Positions 14,101 to 25,135 of a DNA stretch of 64,000 nucleotides are shown here, in pieces. The notes under the pieces are model-generated. The model did not search any database. It saw nothing but the letters and a program-made list of their open reading frames with translations, and was not told where the DNA came from. The stretch covers positions 515,346 through 579,345 of the forward strand of contig SJOL01006682.1 of the NCBI GenBank assembly GCA_004794785.1, read 5' to 3'. Every line of letters starts with the position of its first letter. Positions within the stretch are counted from its first letter, which is position 1. Source of the stretch: Opisthorchis felineus. Lineage: Eukaryota; Platyhelminthes; Trematoda; Opisthorchiida; Opisthorchiidae. The position numbers and the translations under genes are program-made.

Positions 14101-16140
14101 CCAGCCATCTGAAAATGTTGTTACTTGTTTTCGGAAGCCTGCCGTCGACGTGCTTTCCGGTCACCGCTAAAACTCTAGGGAATACTGTTTAGATCACAGG
14201 TTCTGCACAGCCAGCTGCCCGAGAGATTAAAAACCAGACATGATCCCAGGATAAATGTGTGCTTCAAAAAGTGCTTCCACCAGTACGTGCTTATCTGTAA
14301 AACTCTGAAACATCCGACAGTTTTAGAAGTGATGTTTGAAGCCCTTCATAGCTTGTTGCACAGTCACCCTAAACATTTTACACCGTATTTCCGCGGTTGC
14401 CCGAAATGGATCATTTCTGTTCAATATCAATATCATACATGCACAGGTCTCTTTCGAACGGTCTTCCGTCGACAAAGGAAACTCCACAAAGTTCTCACTT
14501 TTCATTGATAGTGATTAGAAAAAAACACCAAAACATACTACTTCGGTTCTGCAGATTGAAATTTTACAGAAAAGAATGAACCATTTTTCAGGTGTGGTGT
14601 TTGAAATTGGTTCGACTTCCTTGCATAACAAAACACCGATGATAAACGCTGAAATAAAAATGATATCGCGTGGAAAACGATTTCAGTCGCTGAAGCCTGT
14701 TTGAATTATCTATGCATTTGAATTGTGTTACTTCACTTGGCAATGGTTTCTCGCTCACACTAACGCAGTTCAAAAGCGTGTGCGTTGTACAACAGACGTT
14801 AGCTTAACGACCTACGGTAAGCATGAGTTGGATGCGTCCTGGTTTCACACACTGTGAAGTGATCGAATGAAGTGGCTCTATGGATGAGAACCTTGCAGAA
14901 CCCGGAAATATTGAACTGCCTTTTGGAGAAAATCCATTAGAGCCCAGTTAGGAATAGTTTCCTGTTCAAAGTCATCCACTTTTTAGGTTCGAATTTAGTC
15001 AAATCTTAACGATTGTCACGTCCACTGATTCAACAACCGGTTAATACTAATAAGAGTGAAGTTTACCCAGAGATTTATCCGAGCCTGATTCGCTGTTTGG
15101 ATTAGTTGGGACCGTGCAAACCAGAAACGAATGCAGTGAAGTGTCTTCAGGTCAGATCTATCTATAGTGTGTTACCGTGACTGTAGAATAAACACAATGT
15201 TGGTAAAAAAACGATCTCCACTCTGGCAACTGAAACTTATAGTAAAGACCGCTATATCTGCAGAAAATTTCTGGTTCAAAATAAGTCTTCTGATAGCATT
15301 TTAACAACATTTGTGTTGAGAGGTCGCTTTCCGGCCACATTTTTAAGAATGACGTTCTACCAAATTGTAACCCTCAAGTAGGGGCTCTTCTCCTTATTGG
15401 GGGTGGAGATGATGGAGGGTGATTGCCGCACTCTGTTGGTACCAGAATACCAGTGATGCATACAATTAGCATTCATCATTTTGTATCTTTTGAAGGCTGC
15501 GCGGGTGAACTGAACAACCAGACATATAGCAAACCGATATAGGCACTCAAAACAAATTGTCCCTATGGCTTTTTTCATGTAATTTTGTTCTATGCGGCAC
15601 AACGCAATGCATTATTGGGAAGTTGTGTTGCGTGAACTTGATGAGCAGACCCATGTTGACCTACATTTGCATCGTGTCTAATTATTCCGTGTGTGAAAGC
15701 GAAGAAACTTCGAGAAACAAAGTAGCAAACACTCACAACACACAGCTTTATTCCTCTGCTACAGGCAGATATGTTACTCCGATGGGTTCGTTAAGTAATC
15801 TATTTTCCCAGCCCAGTAAGCAGAAGATCCCTAAATAAGCGATTTCTAATTGACGTGGAGTTATCCATTAGAATTTGGTGTGATGGGGATTTTCAAACAG
15901 TGCTTTTTAGACAATTTTGGAAAGCCTGTTGTGGGCCAGAAATCCCCCTTTCTTTGTTACAGATGCTCGTTGCCCAGGCAATTGTTCTGCAGTTCACAGT
16001 GGTTTATCATGAATGCATCTGAATGCAAAACACTTAATTGCACTTGTTTATCTGACTCTCAAAAACACTGGAGTCTCAGATCGGAGTTGAAAATTACCTA
16101 GGATATTGGAGAAATACAGCCATTTTCAAACTAGGCTGGT
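5185..16140. other. Long non-coding stretch, no gene supported
   Basis: About 11 kb in which only short shadow frames were found. Items seen: a near-repeat of AGGCATTATTC in the 6.25-6.35 kb interval; a short AT microsatellite at 8611-8628; a strong but orphan splice donor (GAG then GTGAGT) near 10220 with only short open frames upstream. A frame of 98 codons at 11192-11488 (minus) has no supporting signals. No AATAAA-type poly(A) site could be tied firmly to the exon ending at 5184. Confidence 0.5.
8611..8628. repeat. AT dinucleotide microsatellite
   Basis: Nine alternating AT/TA units followed by a short TATATAAG a few bases downstream. A simple repeat with no gene attached. Confidence 0.9.
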
Positions 16141-16183
16141 GAACTGCAACTGAACTGCAGCTGCTGAACTGCTGAACTGCAAC
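16141..16183. repeat. Imperfect CTGAACTG(CAA) short tandem repeat
   Basis: The units CTGAACTGCAA, CTGAACTGCAG and CTGCTGAACTG follow each other with small variations over about 43 bases. It lies immediately upstream of a decayed HHR-IR copy and may have grown from the CAGCTGAA word in that repeat. Confidence 0.7.
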
Positions 16184-16360
16184 TCGTTCGGGATGTGCTT
16201 CAGCTGGGTAACTGCAAATGAGCGCATGTAACCAATTGCGAACAATCTGGTGCTCACGTAGAATACGAGGTTGACGAATCTCAGGAAGGGCGTCTAACTG
16301 ATGAGCCCCACTCGTGGGCCATCCAAGAATTTTCAGTATCGCTTCGAAGGGTGCGTTCCG
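16184..16360 (+). repeat. HHR-IR repeat copy with catalytic second half deleted
   Basis: Recognisable family landmarks run in order: CAGCTGGGT, GCAAATGAG, GAGGTTGACG, then CTGATGAGCCCC at about 16299-16310. Against the other copies, the loop/GGGC/GAAAC/CCGG segment after the CCCC is missing, and sequence resumes with GTGGGC and AGAATTTTCAG (the 3' strand of stem I). The copy therefore keeps the CUGATGA box but lacks the GAAA box and cleavage site, so it cannot form a hammerhead. A minus-strand open frame over it (16094-16369) is taken as fortuitous. Confidence 0.7.
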
Positions 16361-19300
16361 CCAAAACACCTAGGATAATTTCCATCCCACGTGGTCATTC
16401 AGCTGGTATCTGGTCGTATCACTTGATAATCATCACAACCCTGATACGATACCATGTGAATGTTGGTAAACAGACAAACTGATTAAAAGATAAACAATTG
16501 AATTACTTACAAACGGAAAATAAAGAGGCAAACAATAAACTGATTTGGGAGACAAACCCAAAATATGAATGCGTTAGAGATGCAAATGTAAATACAAGTT
16601 AGACTTCTTGAATATGAACGTAATGGTCTTTTCCTCTGCAACTCTGCTGGTTGTTGATTCTCTATCTGATCAAGTAGAGAATAACCTTAACCATATCTTT
16701 ACCCATCTGAGTTCGAACCCGACATGGACGCCTTCAAATTCGTTGCTGTCCTCATTCCTGCTGATATGTTGTCTGAGACGTTAGAAGCAATCGGAGCTTC
16801 AAATCAAAAAATTTAATTTAATTTAATTTTGGCAGGTAATCCATTCAGCACAAGGTGCGTGCATATTTTGCATATTAAGCTTCATCGCGTTTCACCATGT
16901 GTCATTTAACCTGTTCTTGTGCACTCGGTCTCCGAAGTAGTTTTCTTGATCAGGATTCACATTTACCACACTACAATGGTCCCCCAAACAAGCCCTCCCA
17001 CTGATGACCGCAATCCAGGTCAGATCACTCCATTACTAACCCAAGGAATGTAGTTAGAGTTACAATGACAATAAGAACCAATCTAGGTGGTCTCGATACG
17101 CAGGCTACCCTCCAAAAGAAGATAGGCGTATGACACACGCACTGGATTTCCTCACATGCCGATACAACGCGGCAACAGAACCGCATTGTTTTTATCGAGC
17201 TGTCACCCACCTATTACAGTAATTCCCCAACAGCGACCACCACAACGAGCCAATTTGTTTAGGTCCTCGAAGGCGGCTGATTTCAATGAACAACACACAG
17301 TAGAGTGCGACTGACACAAATGGACTCTATCGAAGAATGGTAACGCTTCTGAAGGAAGTTTTTGGAAGGAGGATTTTGTATAAAAGGTAAAAACATTTGG
17401 TTTCGCATCACAGAATGCACTGGCTTACACGGGACGGCAACTAACACACATTGCGTACATACCATACATAGCATAGACTGCAGTCTTGAAACTGAACTGT
17501 TCCAAGATGGGTGTTGGCTAGTAGGCGCCGCATGCGAAACAGTGTGCAATGGAATCGTAGGTACAAAATAATAACCAAGTTGGTCGTATTGTGTGGGCCT
17601 AAAGCCCACAATACCGATAGGCATACGGATTTGGGTTGTGTAACGCACTCGAGTTCCGCAGGTTAAACTTTACGGCACATGACTGGGTTCAGGTGCACGT
17701 GATCTGCCTTAAGACAGTTCAATTAAGCATTGATGGACACTCCAATGAACACATCCAATGATGCATGCGAAAAATTAGAGGATGTTGATAAAAATTAGGG
17801 CACGCAACAGGTTCATCTCACAGACGATTCTGTGATGTATCAATAGATTAGTAATAATAATAGTAATATTAATTTTTGCGAATGATGAAATCAACTCATA
17901 TATGTGGGGGATCTTTTGTAAATGAGATCTGAGAATAAGATGACAGCCCACGACTAAATTAAAGAATTACCTGTGTTTGTCGTCAATACTCCAATCCTTG
18001 AAGATGGAGTGCAATGATATTCGGATTGCACGTGACAAAACTCATCTTAAATCAAACCCGGAAGTTACCAATTCGAACAACTGGCGTAAAGACACCAGGA
18101 AGTAAAAACGTGCAGAACGAAATCGGAGGACCACTGCATGGTGTCCCCTAGTTCAGAGGACATTTGGATACTCTGCAACCATTCCAAATCCCATAACGCA
18201 CTTCATAATACTTCTAAAGAGTTTGTGGGTGACAAGTTCTCTGACACTTCTTTTCGGCGCAGATACTAATTTTTGATATCCTAGAGTTCCGCATCCATGC
18301 ACGCTCGATATGCTAGTATTCTAAACAGGGTCTCAATCGGATGTTGATGGAAACCACAAGCTGGACATTTGAACTGTTACACGAGATGAAGCAGAACTCT
18401 CCGGACGCGTTTTTTGAATAAATATCTTATTCTTCTGCCTACATACGAAAACGACCGGTAATACTAATGTCCGAATGTACACACCAGAAAACCTGATACT
18501 CATTCAGCAACACTGGTTCAATAATTTCTTAAGCTGAGAAGGCATCCACCCAGCACTCTCCTACTAGAGCTGGCTTCATCTGGATTAACGTTCTGGTTGA
18601 CTACTTCTTGGCATTTGGTCCATCGATATGGAGGTTCCTCTCATCACAAATGATGGCATGTTCCAGTCACTTAATCGGGGTAACATGGAGTTCTGTCCAA
18701 GATAAGAGGCATTGGACATGAGACCACCAATACCTTAGTTTCTTCATAGTTCAACTTGGTGCTTCCTTGGAATGCGCCTGCTGACCGTACAGTAGGCACC
18801 GTTGTAATGGACTAGATGCACATGCATTAGAATTGAAATGGTTTAAATGGTTTCTAGACGTCACGTAATTGGTTGCGTACTTATACATATTTGGTTCATA
18901 GTTCTCCTTAGAGTCTTGTGTACTGTTTCACACTAATTCATATTCTGATATTTTGGTTCATTCAGTAAATAGTGAATGTTACTGATGGATAGGATGATAA
19001 AACATGCTTATTTTAGCACACCCATTCATTGTTTTCCATAGGGCGACTCGTCACAGAGAGCTCCAGGGTCCTGGAAGCCCATATCGGACAACAATCGCCA
19101 CATCGGTTGTCTTGGTTACCGGCGTGATGTTGCAAGCAAGGTGAAACCGCCTAATAGCTGGAACCTTCACATAGCGATCGGGATGACTCACAAAATTTGT
19201 AGAAATTCAGATAATAGACGTTGTACTCAGCCTACGCAATTTGGTCTCCTCCACACTTGCGAGGTCACGACAAATGGAATGTTACGGTTGATTCAGAAGC

Positions 19301-22149
19301 ATCCTGCACCCAGGTTACAGATCTGTGTATGTGTGACAAGTGAGGACAGGTGCATTCAAACCAATACATCCGCGCAAGTATGGAAGCTGTGCAAGGAGCA
19401 GCGGTATCATACATAGTCCTAACCGGGGGGATCATGTGGGAAGACAGCGGCTTGATAAAATAGAACACATATGGAGTGATATGAAATGGTACTGTTCGCA
19501 TACTGTTGACTTTTATCTATTTAGAATAAATTCGCAGAAGTGGCCTTGAATGTCTACGCAAGTGCATTTGTTAGTTTACATTTGAGAAGGGGACTGATTG
19601 AATAAAACCTGAATGGCGCTTCCAGTAAAAGCATGACAGTACATCCCTCGAATTTCGTAGCTTCTAGGAAGCCTGATGATGATAACCACACGCAATGAGC
19701 CGGATGCACTTTTGGACCGCAACCGTCTGCTGCATGGCGGCTGTAAATTAACGGCAGCCGATTTCGACCTCCGAGGTAATAAACTGAACTCATTCGATGT
19801 AGACCGCATGCGAAAACAGGGAAGAACTTTACCATGCTGTGCCACCGCATGGCATATCTAAAGAATAGCCCTTCGTAGTCCAAATTTCAAACATCGGTTT
19901 TCTTACGAATTGGGAACTCCTATCAGTAAATAAGAAGGGTAGATGTTTGCTGAATTGCTTTTACCGGCAGAACACCACAAAATATTTGGGTTTTTTGTTA
20001 CTCCTGAGCAGTTGTCCTTTTCTTGGAAGACCATCCACAGGGCGGACTGCTCCCTGAAAAGAAAAGTTTTGGTTCATTCTACGAATCTTTCAATAAGAGC
20101 CTTTCTATTCAGGTAGTTTTCTCAGGCGGGGGTACTCACCACGCTGGGTTTAGAGCAAGAGAAGAATAGCGACATCCACATCTTCTTGATGGAGGATATT
20201 CATAGTTTGATTGAAAATGACTGGGGACGTTGAAAGTGCTGGCACACAACATGCTTTGCCCCAGCCAAGAAGTTAGTATAAGTCAGAAAACATGTTTATG
20301 GAAGCTCCAGCTCTTGCTAATTGTATTGGCACAAGCTTGGTCTTTCAACCAGGCACGTGTTTTACGCCATATCCTGAAAACCGGTGTGTTATGTTTGTTA
20401 ACTTATTTAAAATGGTTTTGAAGACACCTTTCTAGAACTGGAAACCTTATAAGTTGAGGTATTCGTATTTGGACAAGCGTTACGTTTAGACGTAAAGAAC
20501 CACGCCATTGTGCCGTCGAATTTTTCAGCTCATTAAATTATATTGGGATTTAATTTTGCAATGTGCGATTTTGCAATATCTTTTCACCTATTTGGGAACC
20601 TGAATATAGTTAGATGTTTACATTGTTCTCTTTATCAAAGAGTTCCCGATAAATAGAATCATGTCCTTATTGGGGACATGTCCATCCGAACAAGTCACTG
20701 AACGGTGCATGTCGTCGGTCGGTGGCCTCTGAAATTCCGCAGCAGTAAGCTAACACAATGGAGTGAGAATCTGCAATAAAATATCTTTTCGCTGGTTTAC
20801 CGAGGCCTACCTGGTGGCATCGTTCCGTCGGGACTGCTGGGGTCTTGTGTGTGTGTACAGCACGGCCGCCTGAACGACACTGAACTGTCGGTCAGGGTTG
20901 CCGGCACGTCCAAAACGTGAAGTGTGTGTGGTTTAGGAGCGTTGTTCAGAGCACTGCGGTGATGGAGTCCGAATCGGTGCAAATCTATATCGTGACGGAA
21001 CGTACAGGTGCACGAGCACGAAATTCAATGTGTACCGTTGAAACAAACAGAGTGAATAAGCGTGAAATTTGTTGAAGAAACACTCGTAGGAAATGAATTT
21101 TACTCATAAAATGCTTTTGGCCAAAGCCGGCCCCACGAATTTTCTAGGTTCAATTTATGATCAGGACACGTTCAGTTTTTCTAACCGGTTTACCAATGGT
21201 TTAAAAAACCTCATAAAACATTTATCACTATTCGTTTTGGTTAACTTACCGCCACTGGAAGAAGGCAGCAAAAGACTCAATAATCTCAAAATCTCTTGGG
21301 AGAAGCTTGAAAATAGGGTGATGTAGCGAGGCCAGAAAAGTTTTTCTCAATTGATTCCGAACGATGGAATTTTCAGACACAGTCGGTTAGGAAATGATTG
21401 ATATAAGTTGAGTATATTGACTGAAAAAAAACAGGCAAACCGGAAAGTTGATTTGTAAGATGAAATCTGACTGAAGCTTCCAGTTTGTCTGCTACCGACT
21501 GCTTTTGCATCCTATTTTCTTGTTGACAAAGGATAAAAACACTTAGATTTTAGCAACTCTTACATTGTTCTAAAACACACTTGGTGTTGTAGAAAGCAAA
21601 AATAATACAAGCATTTCCTTGAGCTTTCCGACTCTCTGGTAGTCAATGTTTAGTAAAAAACGAAACAGAAGAGCCTGTCTTATGTGTGACAGGAAGAGCT
21701 GAAGGAGGCTTCAATTCAAGGAAGTCGGTAATCATTGGTTCCAGCGGCACTGCACATAAACTGAACAGAGGACAACTTCACCGAGAGGTGATTACTTCAC
21801 CCTCAGAACCTACTGCAACTCTTGCACTGATCAAGTATAAACTATTTATCAGTCTGGCCCGAACAAATGAAGTAAGCACAGTAGCATGTGTGACTTGATT
21901 CACGTTTATCGACCTCAACTTCGAGCAACAATTCCTAAAGTTGAGTGCTATGTTACGGGAAATCAATTAGGTTTCCGTACCGGTGTATCAAGTCGCATGA
22001 GGTCATAGTGCTGTTGTCAAGTTTGAACAAAACGGTCAATACATTTTCTGCTAAATTAACCAATCCAAATAAATAGACTGTGCTGGTGAACAGTACCTTC
22101 GAAAAACCGCAGATATGATTTAGTCACGAAAAACGGTTTTTATGAAGGG
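16361..22149. other. Non-coding stretch, no gene supported
   Basis: Holds an (AATTT)n-like patch near 16813, a near-perfect hairpin at about 17586-17612 (TATTGTG...CACAATA around a CTAA loop), and a TAA/TAG-rich microsatellite at 17851-17873. A minus-strand frame of 121 codons at 17283-17648 spans the hairpin and has no recognisable motif. Nothing here was strong enough to call as a gene. Confidence 0.5.
17851..17873. repeat. TAA-type trinucleotide repeat
   Basis: Degenerate (TAA)n tract with TAG and TAT interruptions. Similar tracts end LINE insertions elsewhere in this window, but no LINE 3' end is recognised beside this one. Confidence 0.7.
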
Positions 22150-22240
22150 AACTACTCACAGAGTTGCTGAAAACTCTTCACAAGCTCACCACCGGTTTCA
22201 CCCTTCTTGGGGCTCATCAGGTAGACGCAGTCCCCGAGTT
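22150..22240 (-). repeat. HHR-IR hammerhead segment, minus orientation
   Basis: Read on the minus strand: stem I 5' arm, CUGAUGA (plus 22214-22220), stem II GCCC/GGGU with an AAGAA-type loop, then GAAA and ACCGGU. The base after ACCGGU is G where a hammerhead needs A, C or U, so this copy is predicted inactive. It stops within the family's stem I 5' arm and abuts a plus-strand copy head to head at about 22240. Confidence 0.75.
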
Positions 22241-22624
22241 CATAAGGTTGACAGAAACCTTGGGAATGCACCTACCTGATGAACCTCGATAAGGGCGAAA
22301 CTGGTCGTAGGCTGTTGAAGACTTTTCAACAGCCTCATGAGTAGCGTGTTGCCTCTATACAATGTATTGCAATATGTCGAGTAGCGTACCAACTGAAAGG
22401 TGAGGCGGCCTTGTGTAGCACATTCAGCTGAAGAAAAACATCATAACGGAGAGATTCAGCTGGGTTCAAGGTGAATCTCCCCTGAAAACCAAATTGGTAC
22501 GCAAATGGGTGTATTTGTCGAAGTCATTTATCGACAAACATTCCAATTTGCACACAAAGTTGGTTTTGACAGGAGACTCCACTGAATCCAACTGAATCAC
22601 TCTTTTATGGTGGTTCAAATACAA
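22241..22624 (+). repeat. HHR-IR repeat, complete monomer of a tandem pair
   Basis: The word CATAAGGTTGAC starts at 22241 and recurs at 22625, so the monomer is 384 bp. It contains a hammerhead-like region (CUGAUGA 22276-22282, GAAA 22297-22300, then CUGGUC with a legal UC cleavage dinucleotide), a middle part, and a long inverted repeat (about 22452-22524 against 22531-22605) predicted to fold as one 65-70 bp hairpin. Stem II is damaged here (ACCU against GGGC). Stem I pairs CCUAC with GUAGG and extends outward through GUUG/CAAC-type pairing. The type I topology, with self-complementary stem III, is inferred from comparing all copies. No protein-coding capacity was seen. Confidence 0.75.
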
Positions 22625-22760
22625 CATAAGGTTGACGGAACCTCGGAGACTGCGCCTATCTGATGAGCCCCAAAGAAAAGCGAAACCGGTTGTGGGCTGT
22701 TAAAGAGTTTCCAACAAATTTATGAGTAGTGTGTTGCCTCTAGGCTGTCTTATGTTCTGT
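22625..22760 (+). repeat. HHR-IR repeat, second partial monomer of the tandem pair
   Basis: Begins the next unit. CUGAUGA lies at 22660-22666, GAAA at 22682-22685, then CCGGU and U (UU is a legal hammerhead cleavage dinucleotide). Stem I pairs GCCUAU with GUGGGC, the GAC box above it meets UGUU less well, and the outer helix GGAACCUC with GAGUUUCC and GUUG with CAAC is good. Stem II has lost pairs (GCCC facing AAGC). Of the copies here, it has the best-preserved core and cleavage site. It ends after GTGTTGCCTC and does not continue into a third unit. Confidence 0.75.
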
Positions 22761-24762
22761 AAACTATGAAGCAGTTTGGAGCACATCGTTGATCATCCAG
22801 TGATTGAAAAGTTCCCGCAAAAATGAAGAACCCTGGGGAAAACATTGAATTAAACATCCACGGCTCGCATCAAGAAAAACCCGTTCTTTATGACTAATAA
22901 CATACTTTCAAGCATGATGTGTTTCAGATTTTTAAGGGGATAATACGCATCCCGACAAGAAATAACCGACTAAATACAGAAGAGGACAGAATAGGCCGCC
23001 AACGGACGAAAGAATGGGACATTTTTGTCATACCTGAAGATCAAAGTTAATAAGACCTGATTGAATGGATTTTGTTATCATTGGTGTGGCTTGCTTTATA
23101 AGCAAACATAATTCACAAATTAGGATATGTGGAGATTCCTCAGTAGGAGATATAACGCACCGAGTCTTACTGCAAAGCAAGTGGACATGTGACAGGTAGA
23201 CGAGAACAGTGAATAATTAGTTTCTGGTCCATTTTGACCAGCCATACGATAATATCTTGATAGGTCCGACTGCAGAGCATCTTCTCTGTAGGTTCCACAT
23301 TGCATGAAAATGGGCTTACCAATTACGATTTGGGCACCACGCATTCCTCCCGTAACACAATGAAAAAACTTTGGCGCAAGCTGAAACTACGGCCTCATCC
23401 TCGAAACAAAATCTTCTGTAAGTTATGGTGATGAGCTATAGGACATAAAATGATATGAAACATTGGAAACTCAAACAAACTTATGCGTAACAAGTGGGTA
23501 AAACTAGCAACAAACCTTTGGCTAATCATGTTTGTCTTGTTACTCGTTTCGTACCATTTCCACCGCATTTTATCAAATCTATATGAATCCAAATACGTGA
23601 CCGCCGTTTTGCATGTTGTGAAACTCTGGCTGTCTTAGTGCAATAGTTGCAACGAAATAAAGGATGCGGTTGTCTTAACGATTTTGCTGACTGCATGCCG
23701 CCACGTGACAGTTTTGTGATGTGACGACTTTCAGTATGCTTATGGGTTTGAAATGTTCCAACTTTGTCAAAGAAAGTACCGTATTGTTGCACTACATGTA
23801 GCTGACAATCCCGCATAACAGATACCTGAAAATCATTGGAAATAAACGTGACATTTGGACGACCGCGCGTAGATAGTTTACAATAAATCCTACTCGACTT
23901 TGTGTGACTGAGACATTTACCTGTAATTCTGCGAGTCAGGATACTTAACCGTCCACAGAAGTATGCATCGAATGTCACTTACTAACGGCCGCTTTCAGAC
24001 ACTGCGACAATGTTTACGGTGGTGTGATTTATGGCCTTGTCAGTTATATGGGCCCAGGTTTCCTGAATTGATTGTAACGGGCCCTTTTATCTCATCTCAG
24101 GTGTAGAAATGTCCACTAACAAATACCACATGAGTGAAGAAATTTGGCAGACAGTGCCGTACGTTGCTACCAGTAAACTCAATAGGCAGGAGTGACAGTC
24201 TTACAAGAACCATCATTTCATAAACTCCAGGTAAAAACAACCGTATTCTGGCAACCTATCATCGGCTCTCCACCATAAAGATAAGAATTTCTAAATTTGG
24301 ATTACATAATTACCTTGATCACAGTTTTTAGATTACAGACTAACTGACGAAAGCGAAACATTTTTAGAAAGATTCTTTATATTCCACTACAAAAAAGAAC
24401 ACATGAGTTGCAAACCTAGTAGTTAATCACTGCCTGATCTCACTGAGAAAGTGCTTTGATTCGTTTCATTTAGAGATATACTGAAGCCGTTGTCAAAATC
24501 CAATCAGTTGGTTACTTAATCATCCAAAACCCAGTATTCTTAGATATCGGGAGGTACAAGACATAGTGCATCTATTCTCAATATGTTTTATCCTTATATG
24601 ATGTTTGTGCTATACTGGAAGCAACTGGTCAGTAGTGACCATCGGACGCAGACAAACGCTTACAGTGGTCCCTTCAAAATCATCTATACAACAAGAATAT
24701 TTCATAGAAGAAATCACCATCATAAAAGACAAGGGTAGTTAAACGTAATAAATTAATCAGAA
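22761..24762. other. Non-coding stretch with one unclassified open frame
   Basis: A 150-codon minus-strand frame occupies 23526-23978. It is rich in Arg, Lys, His, Ser and Thr, has no recognisable motif and no good flanking splice sites, and is probably fortuitous. Nothing else was supported. Confidence 0.4.
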
Positions 24763-25135
24763 GGTTGCTGAAAGCTCTTCGACAGTCCACGACTGGTTTC
24801 GCTCTTGTTGGGGCTCAGCAGGTAGGCTCAGTCCCCGAGTATTCGTCAAACTTACGTTCTACTTGAACCCAAATTGGACAGGTTTCGACAAATACACTCA
24901 TTTGCATGTCAATTTGGTTTCGACGGGAGGCTCACCTTGAACCCAGCTGAATCGCTCGTTTACCAGGTTCTTAAGCAACTGAATGTTCTGCAGCAGGAAA
25001 CCTCATGCTTCAGTTGGTATGATATTCGGGATATCGAGATACATTGTATGATAATACGTAATACACTACTACTTAAGAGCGGGTTCCAGATAAGTCTCCC
25101 GTCAAAACTAAATTGATATGTAAATTTATCAGCCA
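24763..25135 (-). repeat. HHR-IR repeat, near full-length, minus orientation
   Basis: Read on the minus strand, it has the inverted-repeat half (25080-25130), the middle segment with the GCAGAACATTCAG-like block, the other inverted-repeat half (24885-24955), then the hammerhead region (24763-24860). The CUGAUGA box reads CUGCUGA, a change expected to reduce or abolish cleavage. GAAA, an ACCAGU stem III and UC follow. Order and spacing match the 384-bp monomer at 22241, so this is an independent insertion of the whole unit rather than a fragment. Confidence 0.7.

Noticed and set aside
17586..17612. Hairpin TATTGTG...CACAATA as a terminator or RNA element
   Set aside because: A single short hairpin in non-coding eukaryotic DNA with no associated gene.
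23526..23978. 150-codon minus-strand open frame
   Set aside because: No recognisable motif or splice support.
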